In this document: in pieces, positions 53,118-63,451 of the stretch
Position numbering within the stretch: position 1 is the stretch's first letter
How the letters are laid out: each line of letters starts with the position of its first letter
Notes under the pieces: model-generated
Told to the model about the DNA's origin: nothing
Databases searched by the model: none
What the model saw: the letters and a program-made list of their open reading frames with translations, nothing else
Program-made: the position numbers and the translations under genes
Source: Gammaproteobacteria bacterium
GTDB lineage: Bacteria > Gemmatimonadota > Gemmatimonadetes > Longimicrobiales > Gaopeijiaceae
Assembly (NCBI GenBank): GCA_009840525.1
Contig: VXNP01000027.1
Location: forward strand, 1-64,000
Length of the DNA: 64,000 nt
Direction of reading: 5' to 3'

Positions 53118-54106
53118 GCGCCAGGGGCACTGCGTGCCGGGGCACATCTGCGCGCGTAATACACGCGTATTACAGGCGCCTGGTACGCCCCGCCGCGGCC
53201 ATCGCGGCACTCCTGGCCCTTGCCTCGTGTGATTCGGGGTCGTCCGCCGAGGAGGCCCGCCTGCTGGCGTCGTCGGAGGGGACGGCGGAGGACTGGGGCA
53301 TCGTGCGCTCGACGCTTGCCCGGGCGTGGGACGAAGATCTGCATCTCCTCCCGCTGGGCGAAACCATGGCGCGCATCGGCGTGACCTTCGTGGGCACCGC
53401 GTACGTGCCGCAGACCCTGGAGGTGGAGGGTCCGGAGCGCCTGGTCGTCAACCTGCGGGAGCTCGACTGCGTCACCTTCGTCGAGAACGTGCTGGCGCTC
53501 GGCCGCTTCGTTCATCTCCACGACCCGTCGTTGCTCGGCGATGAAGCGCGGTTGCGCGCCGAGTACCGGCGGCTGCTCACCGAGATCCGGTACCGGGGCG
53601 GCGAGCTGGGGGGCTATCCGAGCCGGCTGCACTACTTCTCCGAGTGGATCGCCGACAACCAGTCGCGGGGGCTGGTGCGCGACGTCTCCCGGGAGCTGGG
53701 CGGGATGGCCGACGACACCCCGATCGACTTCATGTCGACGCACCCGGACGCCTACCGGCAGCTCTCCGGGCCCGGCATCGTTGACGAGATCGCGCGCGCG
53801 GAGGCCCGGTTGAGCGCGCGGCCCCGCTACTTCATCGGCGAGGCGCACATCGAGGACGCGGCTCCAGATATCGCCAACGGCGACATCATCGCCGCCACGT
53901 CGACCGTGGACGGGCTCGACATCGCGCACACCGGGCTGGCGCTGGTGCGGGACGGCAGCGTGTTCCTGCTGCACGCGCCCCTGGTCGGTTCCGAGGTCCA
54001 GATCAGCGAGGTTCCGCTCTCCGAACGCGTCCAGCGCATCGGAGGCCAGGACGGCATCATGGTGGCTCGACCCCTGGAGCCGGGCGCCGCCGCCGGAGAT
54101 CGCTGA
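53114..54106 (+). CDS. DUF1460 amidase-like lipoprotein embedded in molybdoenzyme operon
   Basis: A 330-aa protein. Lipobox ALASC (AAIAALLALASCDSG). The NlpC/P60-like DUF1460 core shows VNLRELDCVTFVENVLALGR with the nucleophile Cys, and ADDTPIDFMSTHP, DIIAATSTVDGLDIAHTGLA with the catalytic His. DUF1460 proteins are thought to cut peptidoglycan stem peptides (AmpD/amidase-like). It sits between the Mo subunit (ATGA overlap) and the FAD subunit (next base), so is co-transcribed with an unrelated-looking oxidoreductase. Confidence 0.85.
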   Translation: MSARGTACRGTSARVIHAYYRRLVRPAAAIAALLALASCDSGSSAEEARLLASSEGTAEDWGIVRSTLARAWDEDLHLLPLGETMARIGVTFVGTAYVPQTLEVEGPERLVVNLRELDCVTFVENVLALGRFVHLHDPSLLGDEARLRAEYRRLLTEIRYRGGELGGYPSRLHYFSEWIADNQSRGLVRDVSRELGGMADDTPIDFMSTHPDAYRQLSGPGIVDEIARAEARLSARPRYFIGEAHIEDAAPDIANGDIIAATSTVDGLDIAHTGLALVRDGSVFLLHAPLVGSEVQISEVPLSERVQRIGGQDGIMVARPLEPGAAAGDR

Positions 54107-55108
54107 ATGCTGCGCCTGCCCCCGTTCCGCTATCACCGGCCCCGAACCATCGACGAAGCCGTGGGGCTGCTGGATCGGTGGGGAAGCCGGGCGCTCCCGG
54201 TCTCGGGGGGCACGGACCTCATCCCCAACATGAAGCATCGGCTCTTCACCCCGGACCACCTGATCGCGCTCAAGCAGATCCCGGACATGAGGGGATTCCG
54301 GCGAGACGGCAGCGCGCTGGTGATCGGTGGGGCGGAGACGCTGGCCTCGGTGGCGCGCCATCCCGAGGTGCGGCGCCGGTTCCCGTCGCTGGCCGCGGCG
54401 GCCGGGCAGGTGGCGGGACCGCAGTTGCGCAACATGGGGACCCTGGGGGGCAACATCTGCCTGGACACGCGCTGCACGTACTACAACCAGACGGAGTTCT
54501 GGCGTGATGCCCTCGGGTACTGCCTCAAGAAGGATGGGGATGTGTGCCACGTCACGCGCGTGGGGAAGAAGTGCGTGGCCGCGCATTCGGCCGATACCCC
54601 GCCTGTGCTCATGACGCTGGGAGCGACCATCGAACTGGCCGGACCGGAGGGGCGCCGCGACGTGGGCCTGAACGACTTCTTCCTGGCGGACGGCATCTGG
54701 AACAGCCGCAGAAAGCCGGGGGAGATCGTGACCCGGGTGCGCATTCCCTTCCCTTCGCGTGACAGCCGCGCAGCGTACACCAAGCTGCGCCAGCGCCGCT
54801 CCATCGACTTCCCGCTGCTGTCGGTGGCCGTGTCCGCCGACTTCCAGCGCTCCGGGCGAGTCTGCCAGATCATGGGCGTGGTGACCGCGCTCGGCGCCCG
54901 CCCGCGGCTGCTGACCGGATGGGCGCGCATCGCGCTGGGCCGACCGCTCTCGAACGAGGTGATCGAGGCGCTCGCCGAGCGGGCGCACCGCCAGTGCCAT
55001 CCGCTGGAAAACGCGATCGTCGATGCGGACTGGCGCCGGGCGATGGTGCCGGTGCAGGTTCGTTTGGCGCTGGAGGCGTTGCGGCCCTCAGCCGCGAGTG
55101 CTTCGTAG
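54107..55108 (+). CDS. FAD-binding subunit with extra [4Fe-4S] loop (HcrB-like)
   Basis: A 333-aa FAD subunit. FAD motif VSGGTDLIPNMK and GPQLRNMGTLGGNICLDTRC. Between GNICLD and SADTPPV there is an ~45-residue insertion carrying four Cys: CTYYNQTEFWRD..LGYC, DVCHV, KKCVAAHS. In 4-hydroxybenzoyl-CoA reductase the beta subunit has exactly such an additional [4Fe-4S] cluster loop; ordinary xanthine dehydrogenases do not. So a reductive (dearomatising or dehydroxylating) role is possible, but unproved. ATG follows directly after the previous stop. Confidence 0.88.
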   Translation: MLRLPPFRYHRPRTIDEAVGLLDRWGSRALPVSGGTDLIPNMKHRLFTPDHLIALKQIPDMRGFRRDGSALVIGGAETLASVARHPEVRRRFPSLAAAAGQVAGPQLRNMGTLGGNICLDTRCTYYNQTEFWRDALGYCLKKDGDVCHVTRVGKKCVAAHSADTPPVLMTLGATIELAGPEGRRDVGLNDFFLADGIWNSRRKPGEIVTRVRIPFPSRDSRAAYTKLRQRRSIDFPLLSVAVSADFQRSGRVCQIMGVVTALGARPRLLTGWARIALGRPLSNEVIEALAERAHRQCHPLENAIVDADWRRAMVPVQVRLALEALRPSAASAS

Positions 55109-55155
55109 GGCCGGCCACACACCCCAACCCGCATCCGACCAACTTCGAGCCAGCC

Positions 55156-56400
55156 ATGCGCGCCGTCCGCTTCCACGTTTCCATCCCCGGGTACCTGATC
55201 GCCAAATCGCTCGGCCGGGTGACCGACTGGGCGCTCTTCGGAGCCGCCGGGGGCGTCAAGCTGGAGGATCTCCCCGTCCCCGCGCTGCCGGGGCGGTCAT
55301 GGGTGGGGCTGGAGGTGCTGCAGAGCGGCATCTGCGGCTCCGACATCAGCAACGTGAGCTACGCCGCCAGCCCGTCCATGGAGCCCTTCGGTTCCTTCCC
55401 CGCGGTGCTCGGGCACGAGATCCTGGCCCGGGTGGTGGAGACCGGGCCGCAAGTGCGGGCGGTGGAGGTGGGGCAGCGGGTGGTGGTGGACCCGATGATC
55501 TCGTGCACCACCCGCGGCTTTGGGGCGGGTGACCACTGCCGGTCGTGCGACGCGGGCCTCCATTCCACGTGCGAGCGGGCGGGGGAGGAGGGTCCTCCGC
55601 GGAAGGACGGCAGCTGTCTCGGGCGCGGCCTCACCATCGGCTACCACGGCGATCTGCCGGGGGGCTGGGGGGAGCGCATGGTGGCGCACGAGAGCCAGTT
55701 GTTTGTGGTTCCGGACGCCGTCCCCGACCGCCGCGCGGTCCTGACCGAACCGGTCTCGATCGGGTTGCACGGCGCGCTCCGCAGCCCTCCGCACCCGGAC
55801 GAACCGGTGCTGGTGATCGGCAGCGGCCCCATCGCGCTGGGCACCATCTGGGCGCTGCGCGCGCTGGGTTTCGACGGGTTCCTGCTGGGCCAGACCAAGC
55901 GCCCGCACGAAGCGGAGCTGGCGCGCGCGTTCGGCGCCTCCGACGTGGTGTCGCCGGGCCTTGAGGCCCGCAACGCGCTGGTCGATACCGGGGCGGTGGC
56001 CTATCAGCCCATCGTGGGCGCGGAGGTCTTCGAGCGCGGGGGGTTCCCGCTGATCTTCGACTGCGTGGGCAGCGAGGGAAGCCTGGCCCAGGCGTTGAGC
56101 TTCGCCTCGCCGCGGGGCCGGGTGGTGATGCTGGGATGCGCGGGCCAAACCCGGCTCGACCTCACCTGGATGTGGGCCCGGGAAATCGAGCTGAAGGGCT
56201 ACGTGGGCTATGGGCGGGAGCGCTGGCGCGGCGGGACCCGCCACACCATGGCGATCGCGCACGAGCTGATGGAGGAGACGGGCACGCCTTTGGAGAAGAT
56301 GGTCACCCACGTCTTCCCGCTGCGGCAGTTCCGCACCGCGCTGGGCGCCGCCGCCAACCATCGCTCCAGCGGGGCGGTGAAGGTGTTGCTGGAGCCCTGA
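55156..56400 (+). CDS. Zinc-binding medium-chain dehydrogenase
   Basis: A 414-aa MDR-superfamily oxidoreductase. Catalytic zinc: SGICGSDISN and GHEILARVVE; structural-zinc-like Cys cluster around GDHCRSCDAGLHSTCE; Rossmann GSGPIALGTIWALRALG. ATG 55156; long frame extension upstream overlaps the FAD subunit gene and is not used. Position at the end of the molybdoenzyme operon suggests a role in the same pathway, e.g. dehydrogenation of an alicyclic intermediate, which is inference. Confidence 0.84.
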   Translation: MRAVRFHVSIPGYLIAKSLGRVTDWALFGAAGGVKLEDLPVPALPGRSWVGLEVLQSGICGSDISNVSYAASPSMEPFGSFPAVLGHEILARVVETGPQVRAVEVGQRVVVDPMISCTTRGFGAGDHCRSCDAGLHSTCERAGEEGPPRKDGSCLGRGLTIGYHGDLPGGWGERMVAHESQLFVVPDAVPDRRAVLTEPVSIGLHGALRSPPHPDEPVLVIGSGPIALGTIWALRALGFDGFLLGQTKRPHEAELARAFGASDVVSPGLEARNALVDTGAVAYQPIVGAEVFERGGFPLIFDCVGSEGSLAQALSFASPRGRVVMLGCAGQTRLDLTWMWAREIELKGYVGYGRERWRGGTRHTMAIAHELMEETGTPLEKMVTHVFPLRQFRTALGAAANHRSSGAVKVLLEP

Positions 56401-56442
56401 GCCCGGGCGAACGGGGCCCCGCAAGATTGGGGTGGTGCCCTC

Positions 56443-56910
56443 TCAGCCGCCAGCCGGACTGTCTGCCTGACTCCGGACCCGCTTTGCGGCCTCCTGCAGC
56501 GCATCGAAGCCGAGCAGCGCGCACTTGATGCGCACCGGGAACTTGCTCACTCCCTGGAGCGCGCGCAGTTCGCCCAGCTTCCGGTCGCGGGCGGCTTCCC
56601 TGCTTCCGTGCATCATCTCGGTGAAGCGCTCGGCCAGCGCGAGGGCCTCGTCGAGGGTCTTCCCCTTGAGGCGCACCGTCATCATCGAGACCGACGCCTG
56701 TGAGATGGAGCAGCCCTGGCCGATGAAGGTGGCGGCCTGTACGCGCTCCTCGCCGTCCAGCTGCAGATGCAGGCGGATTTCGTCGCCGCAGACGGGGTTG
56801 GCCATGTGCACTTCGACCGTGGCTCCCGGGAGCACGCCCTTGTTCCGCGGCTTCCGGTAGTGCTCGAGGATGAGTTGCTGGTAGAGCGAACTCAGGGCGA
56901 TCTCGGTCAT
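56443..56910 (-). CDS. sufU: SUF scaffold protein SufU
   Basis: A 155-aa SufU/IscU-type scaffold and sulfur acceptor. Cys residues: NPVCGDEI, GCSISQASVS and KCALLGFDAL, the arrangement that binds zinc or a nascent cluster. LILEHYRKPRN at the N-end is typical. It works with SufS next to it; no SufE is present. Last gene of the suf run. Confidence 0.93.
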   Translation of the reverse strand: MTEIALSSLYQQLILEHYRKPRNKGVLPGATVEVHMANPVCGDEIRLHLQLDGEERVQAATFIGQGCSISQASVSMMTVRLKGKTLDEALALAERFTEMMHGSREAARDRKLGELRALQGVSKFPVRIKCALLGFDALQEAAKRVRSQADSPAGG

Positions 56911-56935
56911 GGTGCGCGGTCTGCCGTGTGTCGCG

Positions 56936-58213
56936 TCATCCGAAGATGGCCTTCACGCGGTCCAGCCCCTCGACGAGCCGGTCCACGTCTTCGGTGCCGT
57001 TGTAGAGATAGAACGATGCGCGCGAGGTGGCGGCCACGCCGAAGTGCTTCATGACGAGTTGCGCGCAGTGGTGGCCCGCCCGCACCGCAACCCCGTCCGC
57101 GTCCAGGATGGTAGCGACGTCGTGGGCGTGGGCATGGTCGAGGAGGAACGACACCACTCCGCAGCGCTCGTCGGCGGGCGGCCCGAAGAGGCGAATGCCG
57201 TCGACGGCCGCCAGCCGGTCGAGCGCGTACTCGAGCACGGTGCGCTCGTGCTCGGCGAGCGCGGCGTGCCCGATGCCGGTGAGGTAGTCGGCGGCCGCCC
57301 CCATCCCCACCGCGCCGGCCACGTTGGGGGTGCCGGCCTCAAACTTGTGGGGCACCTCGGCCCAGGTGCTGTAGTCGCGCTCCACCACCGAGATCATCTC
57401 GCCGCCGCCCTGGTAGGGTTCCATCTGCTCGAGCAGCTCGCGCCGCGCCCAAAGCGCGCCGATCCCGGTGGGTCCGCACATCTTGTGGCCCGAGGCGGCG
57501 TAGAAGTCGCACCCGAGCGCCGCCACGTCGATGGGGAGGTGGGGGGCCCCCTGAGCGCCGTCCACGAGCAGGAGGGCGCCGGCGGCGTGCACCTGCTCGG
57601 CGATCTCCGCGACCGGGTTGACCGTGCCCAGCGCGTTGGACACGTGGGAGAGCGCCACCATGCCGGTGCGCGGCGAGAGCAGCTCCGGCAGCCGGTCGAG
57701 CAGGAGCCGGCCCTCGTCGTCGAGCTCCAGGTAGCGCAGGCGGGCTCCGGCGCGGGCAGCGGCGAGCTGCCAGGGCACCAGGTTGGAGTGGTGCTCCTGG
57801 GTGGAGAGCACGATCTCGTCGCCCTCACGGAGGAAGGTGTGGCCCCAGGCGCTCGCCACCAGGTTGATCGCCTCGGTGGTGCCGCGCGTCCAGACCACCT
57901 CGGCGGGGTCGGCGGCACCGAGGAAGCGGGCCACCTTGCGGCGCGCGCCCTCGTAGGCTTCGGTCGCCCGGCGCGCCAGCTCGTGCATGCCCCGGTGGAC
58001 GTTGGCGTGGTCGTGCCGGTAGTAGTCCGCGATCGCGTCGATGACCGCGTCGGGCTTTTGGGTGGAGGCGGCGTTGTCGAGGTAGACCAGCGGCTTGCCG
58101 CCCACCTCCTGCTGCAGGGCCGGGAAGTCGCGCCGGGCCCGGGCGGCGAAGGCGTTCGCGCGCGAACGCCGGTCGCTGACGCGGGCTCCGGCCGGCGCCG
58201 CCGGGCCGTTCAT
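56936..58213 (-). CDS. sufS: Cysteine desulfurase SufS
   Basis: A 425-aa PLP enzyme giving persulfide sulfur from cysteine. VYLDNAASTQKPDAVI, THEHHSNLVPW-like TQEHHSNLVPW, VDGAQGAPHLPIDV, PLP-Lys in FYAASGHKMCGPTGIG and active-site Cys region VRAGHHCAQLVM (Cys in GHHC). N-terminal ~20 residues are extra. ATG 58213 overlaps the upstream Rieske gene by ATGA. Confidence 0.95.
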   Translation of the reverse strand: MNGPAAPAGARVSDRRSRANAFAARARRDFPALQQEVGGKPLVYLDNAASTQKPDAVIDAIADYYRHDHANVHRGMHELARRATEAYEGARRKVARFLGAADPAEVVWTRGTTEAINLVASAWGHTFLREGDEIVLSTQEHHSNLVPWQLAAARAGARLRYLELDDEGRLLLDRLPELLSPRTGMVALSHVSNALGTVNPVAEIAEQVHAAGALLLVDGAQGAPHLPIDVAALGCDFYAASGHKMCGPTGIGALWARRELLEQMEPYQGGGEMISVVERDYSTWAEVPHKFEAGTPNVAGAVGMGAAADYLTGIGHAALAEHERTVLEYALDRLAAVDGIRLFGPPADERCGVVSFLLDHAHAHDVATILDADGVAVRAGHHCAQLVMKHFGVAATSRASFYLYNGTEDVDRLVEGLDRVKAIFG

Positions 58214-58536
58214 TTTCCCACCAGCACGAATACCGCCGAGTCCCTCACCTCGGTCGGGTAGGAGCGGACCGGGCGGATCGCGGGCAGGCATTTGGCACGG
58301 CCGCTGGCGAGGTCGAAGCGGGCCCCGTGGTACATGCACTCGACCTGGTCGCCCTCAAGCGTCCCGTCGGAGAGGGGATAGTCGGCGTGGGAGCAGCGGT
58401 CGCGCAGCGCGTAGAAGGTACCGTCCACGTTGGCGAGCACTACCGGCGTGTCTCCCGCCATCACGGCGAGCAACGACCCCGGAGGGCACGACTCGACATC
58501 CGCCACGCAATGCCACTCGGGCTTCTTCCTAAACAC
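58210..58536 (-). CDS. Rieske [2Fe-2S] ferredoxin inside the suf operon
   Basis: A 108-aa non-heme-oxygenase-type Rieske protein. Ligands RCSHADYPLSDG (Cys-x-His) and VECMYHGARFD (Cys-x-x-His). Starts with GTG 58536. It lies between sufD and sufS, 62 bp after sufD, overlapping sufS by four bases. A Rieske protein is not a core SUF factor, though co-occurrence with sufS in some high-GC bacteria is known; it may supply electrons to cluster assembly or simply be a resident client. Confidence 0.9.
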   Translation of the reverse strand: MFRKKPEWHCVADVESCPPGSLLAVMAGDTPVVLANVDGTFYALRDRCSHADYPLSDGTLEGDQVECMYHGARFDLASGRAKCLPAIRPVRSYPTEVRDSAVFVLVGK

Positions 58537-58598
58537 CAGCCTTCGTCCTGGCAGCCCGTGGACGAGTTTCCCACGGCCGCAGCCTCATCCACGGACCG

Positions 58599-59963
58599 CT
58601 AGTGAGCACGGAGCTTTTCCTCGATGGCGCGCGTCACCTTTTCGGTAACGCTTCCCGGCGGACGCCGCTGTAGCACGTCCTGCAGGAAGCCACGCACCAC
58701 CAGGCGTTCCGCCCGCCGCCGCGACAGCCCCCGGCTCTGCAGATAGAAGAGGGCTTCCTCCTCAAGCTGGCCCACCGTGGCCCCGTGCGAACAGCGGACG
58801 TCATCCGCTTCGATCTCGAGGTTGGGCAGCGCATGCGCCGAAGCCTCTTCCGAGAGGAGGAGGTTGCGGTTGGTCTGGTAGGCGTCGGTGCGCTGGGCGC
58901 CGGGCGAGACCCGGATGATGCCGCGGAACACCGACCCGGACGCGTCGTCGAGCGCCCCCTTGTAGAGCAGATCGCTGGTGGCGTGGGGCGCTGCGTGGTT
59001 CTGGCTGGTGCAGTGGTCGAAGTGCTGGTCCTCGCTGCCGAAGTAGAGGCCGAGGATGTGGCTGTGCGCTCCGGGCGCGGCCAGCTCCGAGTTCAGGTCC
59101 AGGCGTGCGGTGCTCGCCCCCAGGGTCACGTGCAGGGAATCCGTGCGCGCGTCACGGCCGACCAGCGAGCGGTAGAGCGCCATGTGGAAGGCGCCGAGCC
59201 CCATTCTCTGGACGGACGCGTAGTGGGTGGTGCTGTTGTCCCCGGCCAGAACCTCCGTCGCGGACAGGAAGAAGGCCTGCTCGTCGAAGTGCGGCGAGAG
59301 GATCTCCTCCACGACGGACAGCGTGGCCCAGTCCTCTCCGATCACCAGGGTGCGGGTGAAGTAGGCAGCCGCCGGATCGGAAACCCAGCGCGTGATCCGC
59401 ACGGGCAGGGGAAGAGTCACGTTGCGCGGCACGAATAGCACCGTCCCGTCCGTCCAGAGCGCCGCGTTGAGCGCCGAGAACTTGCCCTGGTCCGGTGGGA
59501 TGGCCCCGGCTGCCAGGTGCTCGCGCAGCAGATCCGGATGAGCGTGCACCGCCTCCCGCAGCGAGGCCAGCACAACCCCCTGCGCAGCGGCCTCGGCGGT
59601 CAGATCGGCGTGCACCACCCGGCCATCGATCTCGACGATGTGCCCGGCGGCGTCCCAGTCCTCGCGCATAGCCTGCCGCAGCTCCGGGGGCCATGTGTTG
59701 CGGGAGATCGCGCGCGTCCCGCGGGCCGCGGGGCTCAGGGCGTCGAGATCGAGCCTGCGCGACAGGTCGGTGTAGCGCCACTCCTCGAGCCGGGTCGTGG
59801 GAAGGGGGGTCCGCTCGTAGGCCTCCCAGGCCCTCCAGCGCCGCTCGGCCAGCCAGTCCGGCTCGCCGGCGGCCAGGCGCTCCACGGCCGCCGCGTTGAT
59901 GGTCGCCGTCACTCCCTCCAGCGGCCCCGCGGCTGGAGCCTGCAATGTCGATGTCCGGGACAT
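58599..59963 (-). CDS. sufD: SufD, SufBC2D complex subunit
   Basis: A 454-aa SufD. C-terminal beta-helix with HYASVQRMGLGAFHMALYR, LDLNSELAAPGAHSHILGLYF and the end FYLQSRGLSRRRAERLVVRGF, shared with SufB. It scaffolds Fe-S assembly with SufB and SufC. 66 bp downstream of sufB. Confidence 0.94.
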   Translation of the reverse strand: MSRTSTLQAPAAGPLEGVTATINAAAVERLAAGEPDWLAERRWRAWEAYERTPLPTTRLEEWRYTDLSRRLDLDALSPAARGTRAISRNTWPPELRQAMREDWDAAGHIVEIDGRVVHADLTAEAAAQGVVLASLREAVHAHPDLLREHLAAGAIPPDQGKFSALNAALWTDGTVLFVPRNVTLPLPVRITRWVSDPAAAYFTRTLVIGEDWATLSVVEEILSPHFDEQAFFLSATEVLAGDNSTTHYASVQRMGLGAFHMALYRSLVGRDARTDSLHVTLGASTARLDLNSELAAPGAHSHILGLYFGSEDQHFDHCTSQNHAAPHATSDLLYKGALDDASGSVFRGIIRVSPGAQRTDAYQTNRNLLLSEEASAHALPNLEIEADDVRCSHGATVGQLEEEALFYLQSRGLSRRRAERLVVRGFLQDVLQRRPPGSVTEKVTRAIEEKLRAH

Positions 59964-60029
59964 GCCGTTGCTTCTATGCTCAACGCCCGCGGGCGGGCGC
60001 GGATGTGCGTGTGATGGTGCCGTTCCTCG

Positions 60030-61445
60030 TTATCCGACCGACCCTTCCATCTCGAGCTCGATCAGCCGGTTCAGCTCCACGGCGTACTCCAACGGCAACT
60101 GCCGGGCGATGGGCTCGATGAAGCCGCGCACGATCAGCGCCATGGCTTCCTCTTCCGGCATTCCCCGGCTCATCAGGTAGAAGATCTGCTCCTCCCCCAC
60201 CTTGGAGACGCGGGCCTCGTGCCCGACCGTGGACTGGTTCTCGTCGATCTCGATGTAGGGATAGGTGTCGGTGCGCGCCGCCTCGTCGATGAGCAGGGCG
60301 TCGCACTCCACGTTGGACTTGGCGTCCGTGGATCCCTCGTAAACCTTGCACAGCCCCCGGTAGCTCGCCCGTCCGCTCCCCTTGGAGATGGACTTCGAGA
60401 CGATGGAGGAGCTGGTGCGGGGCGCGGCGTGGATGACCTTGCCGCCGGTGTCCTGATGCTGGCCGTTGCCGGCGTAGGCGATCGACAGAATCGAGCCGTG
60501 CGCCCGCTCGCCCACCAGGAAGCACGACGGGTATTTCATGGTGAGCTTGGAGCCCAGGTTCCCGTCCAGCCATTCCATGGTCGCGTTCTCGTGCACCAGC
60601 GAACGCTGGGTCACGAGGTTGTACATGTTGTTGGACCAGTTCTGGATGGTGGTGTAGCGGAAGTGCGCGCCCGGCTTGACCACGATCTCGATGACGCCGG
60701 AATGGAAGGACTCGGTCGAGTAGACGGGGGCGGTGCATCCCTCGATGTAGTGTGCGCGCGAGCCCTCGTCGGCGATGATGAGGGTGCGCTCGAACTGCCC
60801 CATCTGCTCCTGATTCACCCGGAAATACGCCTGCAGCGGGGTCTCGAGTTCGACGCCGGGCGGGATGTAGACGAAGGATCCCCCCGACCACACGGCCGAG
60901 TTCATGGCCGCGAACTTGTTGTCGCCGGGTGGGACCACGGTGGCAAAGTGCTCGCGGAAGAGCTCGGGGTGGTTGCGCAGGCCGTCCTCGATGGAGTCGA
61001 AGATGACGCCCTGGGCCTCCCACTCCTCCTTGAGGGAATGGTAGACCATCTCCGACTCGTACTGGGCACCGACGCCGGCCAGGATCTCGCGCTCCGCCTC
61101 GGGGATGCCCAGGCGGTCGAAGGTCTCCTTGATATTCGCCGGGACATCGTCCCACGAGCGCTCCATGCGCTCTTGCGGGCGCACGTAGAAAAAGATGTCG
61201 CCCAGCACCGATTCCAGCTGGGAGAGGTCGCCGCCCCAGGTGGGCATCGGCTTGGCGTTGTAGATGTCCAGCGACTTGAGGCGGAAATCGAGCATCCAGT
61301 CGGGCTCGCCCTTCTGCGCCGAGATCTCGCGCACGACCTTCTCGTTCAGGCCGCGTCCGCTGCGGAAGACGGGCTCGTCCTCCGTGATGAAATGGTACTT
61401 GTAGTCGTCGAGCCCGATGTCTTGTACGGCTTCGTTGGTGGGCAT
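60030..61445 (-). CDS. sufB: SufB, SufBC2D scaffold subunit
   Basis: A 471-aa SufB, the cluster-binding scaffold. Central motifs [40 protein letters not shown] and [20 protein letters not shown] (Cys ligand, catalytic region) are characteristic, ending [21 protein letters not shown]. Downstream of sufC (29 bp). Confidence 0.96.
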   Translation of the reverse strand: MPTNEAVQDIGLDDYKYHFITEDEPVFRSGRGLNEKVVREISAQKGEPDWMLDFRLKSLDIYNAKPMPTWGGDLSQLESVLGDIFFYVRPQERMERSWDDVPANIKETFDRLGIPEAEREILAGVGAQYESEMVYHSLKEEWEAQGVIFDSIEDGLRNHPELFREHFATVVPPGDNKFAAMNSAVWSGGSFVYIPPGVELETPLQAYFRVNQEQMGQFERTLIIADEGSRAHYIEGCTAPVYSTESFHSGVIEIVVKPGAHFRYTTIQNWSNNMYNLVTQRSLVHENATMEWLDGNLGSKLTMKYPSCFLVGERAHGSILSIAYAGNGQHQDTGGKVIHAAPRTSSSIVSKSISKGSGRASYRGLCKVYEGSTDAKSNVECDALLIDEAARTDTYPYIEIDENQSTVGHEARVSKVGEEQIFYLMSRGMPEEEAMALIVRGFIEPIARQLPLEYAVELNRLIELEMEGSVG

Positions 61446-61473
61446 GGTGGACCTCGCGGGTTGGCCGTCCCGC

Positions 61474-62259
<786 letters not shown>

Positions 62260-62421
62260 TGCTGTCGGTCAGGAGGGGTTCCGGCCCGCGCAGATGCGGG
62301 GGCACACGGGTGGCAGAGATGACTGAGGGCTCCGTCGGGGAGCCCCTTGTAATCAAGAATGATTCTCCGTTTCAAACAATCTAGAATTGGGCGTCCCAAG
62401 GGTCAAGCAATCGACGCCGGA
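62260..62421. promoter_or_regulatory. suf operon upstream region with palindrome
   Basis: 162-bp region between the TPR gene (minus, ends 62422) and sufC. AGAATGATTCT (62356-62366) is a perfect 5-1-5 palindrome inside AATCAAGAATGATTCTCC; its AT-rich character stands out from the GC-rich surroundings and resembles iron-responsive repressor boxes of the Fur type, less clearly those of Rrf2 regulators. It sits ~95 bp before the sufC start. A sigma-70 pair could not be picked with confidence. Confidence 0.45.
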
Positions 62422-63414
62422 TCAGCCGGCATCCAGGCGCGCGATCTCGGCTTCTGCGGCGATATGGCCGAAGCCGGCCCAGCCGGAGCCCTCCAGGATG
62501 CGCCGATACATCTCCCGCGCCTCCTCTTCGCGCCCGTTGTAGAGGTGCCAGGTCGCCACGCCGTACGCGATGGCCACGCCGGACGGGTCCTCCTGCTCGG
62601 GGTTCCACAGCTCGTCGGCTTCGATCTCGCCCTTGTACATCAGCAGGAGCTGGTGGTAGGAGGTGTTCTCGATGACGTCCAGGTCGGCGGTCACGGGTTC
62701 GAGGACGGCGGCCGCCTCCTCGTCGCGTCCAAGGCGGCGGAGCGCCATGTACCACCAGTGCGAGATCGCGACCAGCTGGTCGGGGTTGGTGGTGACGGCG
62801 ATGTAGTCCTCGTACGCCGGCACGGCGGCTTCGAAGTCGCCCTTCAGGTAGTGCGCCAGCGCCAGGTGGTAGTGGATGTTGGACTGGAGGGTGCTGGTGG
62901 GGATGCCGCGTTCGTTGGGCTGGCCGTCCGGCTCCACCTCGTCGGGCTCGCCTTCCTCCAGGGTGGCGGCGTGGGAGAGGTCGTCGATGGCCCGGTCGAA
63001 TTCGCGCACGCTGATCCAGCGATGGCCCCGGTGCCGATACATGCGGGCGTCCCCGGGATGCTTCTCGATCCCTTCGCTGAAGACGTCGATGGCCTCGCGA
63101 TAGAGCCCCGTATAGCCGATGCGGCGTCCCAGCCAGATGATGGCGTCGGCATCGTCGGAATCGGCGTCGTAGTCGGCGCGGGCCACATCGATGTCCTCCG
63201 CCTGCTGCGCCGCGATGTCGGGCGGAGCCGGGTTGGGGTACAGGGGCTCGCCGAGGAGGGAGAAGGCCTGGGCGCCTTCGGGAAGCGGGGGAGTCGCTTC
63301 GGAGGCGGGCTCGTCCGCAGGAGCGTTTCCGGGGGCCGGCGCGTCCGCGGTGCAGGCGGCGAGGACGAGCGCCGGGAAGAGGATGGCGAAGGCGGCGAGG
63401 GGTTGATGATTCAT
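62422..63414 (-). CDS. TPR lipoprotein, hypothetical
   Basis: A 330-aa protein. Signal with lipobox LAAC (AILFPALVLAACTAD). The mature part is built of helix-pair repeats (IWLGRRIGYTGLYREAIDVF, WISVREFDRAIDDLSHAATL, WWYMALRRLGRDEEAAAVL, GREEEAREMYRRILEGS), i.e. about five to six TPR-like units. No catalytic motif. Its role is unknown; start at ATG 63414 gives the signal peptide. Confidence 0.8.
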   Translation of the reverse strand: MNHQPLAAFAILFPALVLAACTADAPAPGNAPADEPASEATPPLPEGAQAFSLLGEPLYPNPAPPDIAAQQAEDIDVARADYDADSDDADAIIWLGRRIGYTGLYREAIDVFSEGIEKHPGDARMYRHRGHRWISVREFDRAIDDLSHAATLEEGEPDEVEPDGQPNERGIPTSTLQSNIHYHLALAHYLKGDFEAAVPAYEDYIAVTTNPDQLVAISHWWYMALRRLGRDEEAAAVLEPVTADLDVIENTSYHQLLLMYKGEIEADELWNPEQEDPSGVAIAYGVATWHLYNGREEEAREMYRRILEGSGWAGFGHIAAEAEIARLDAG

Positions 63415-63451
63415 CGTGCTGTCCCGGGGATGATGAGGATGTGGTGTCGAA

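Noticed and set aside
50490-53210. 906-aa open frame on the minus strand
   Set aside because: Antisense to the molybdopterin subunit; His/Arg/Val-rich without fold.
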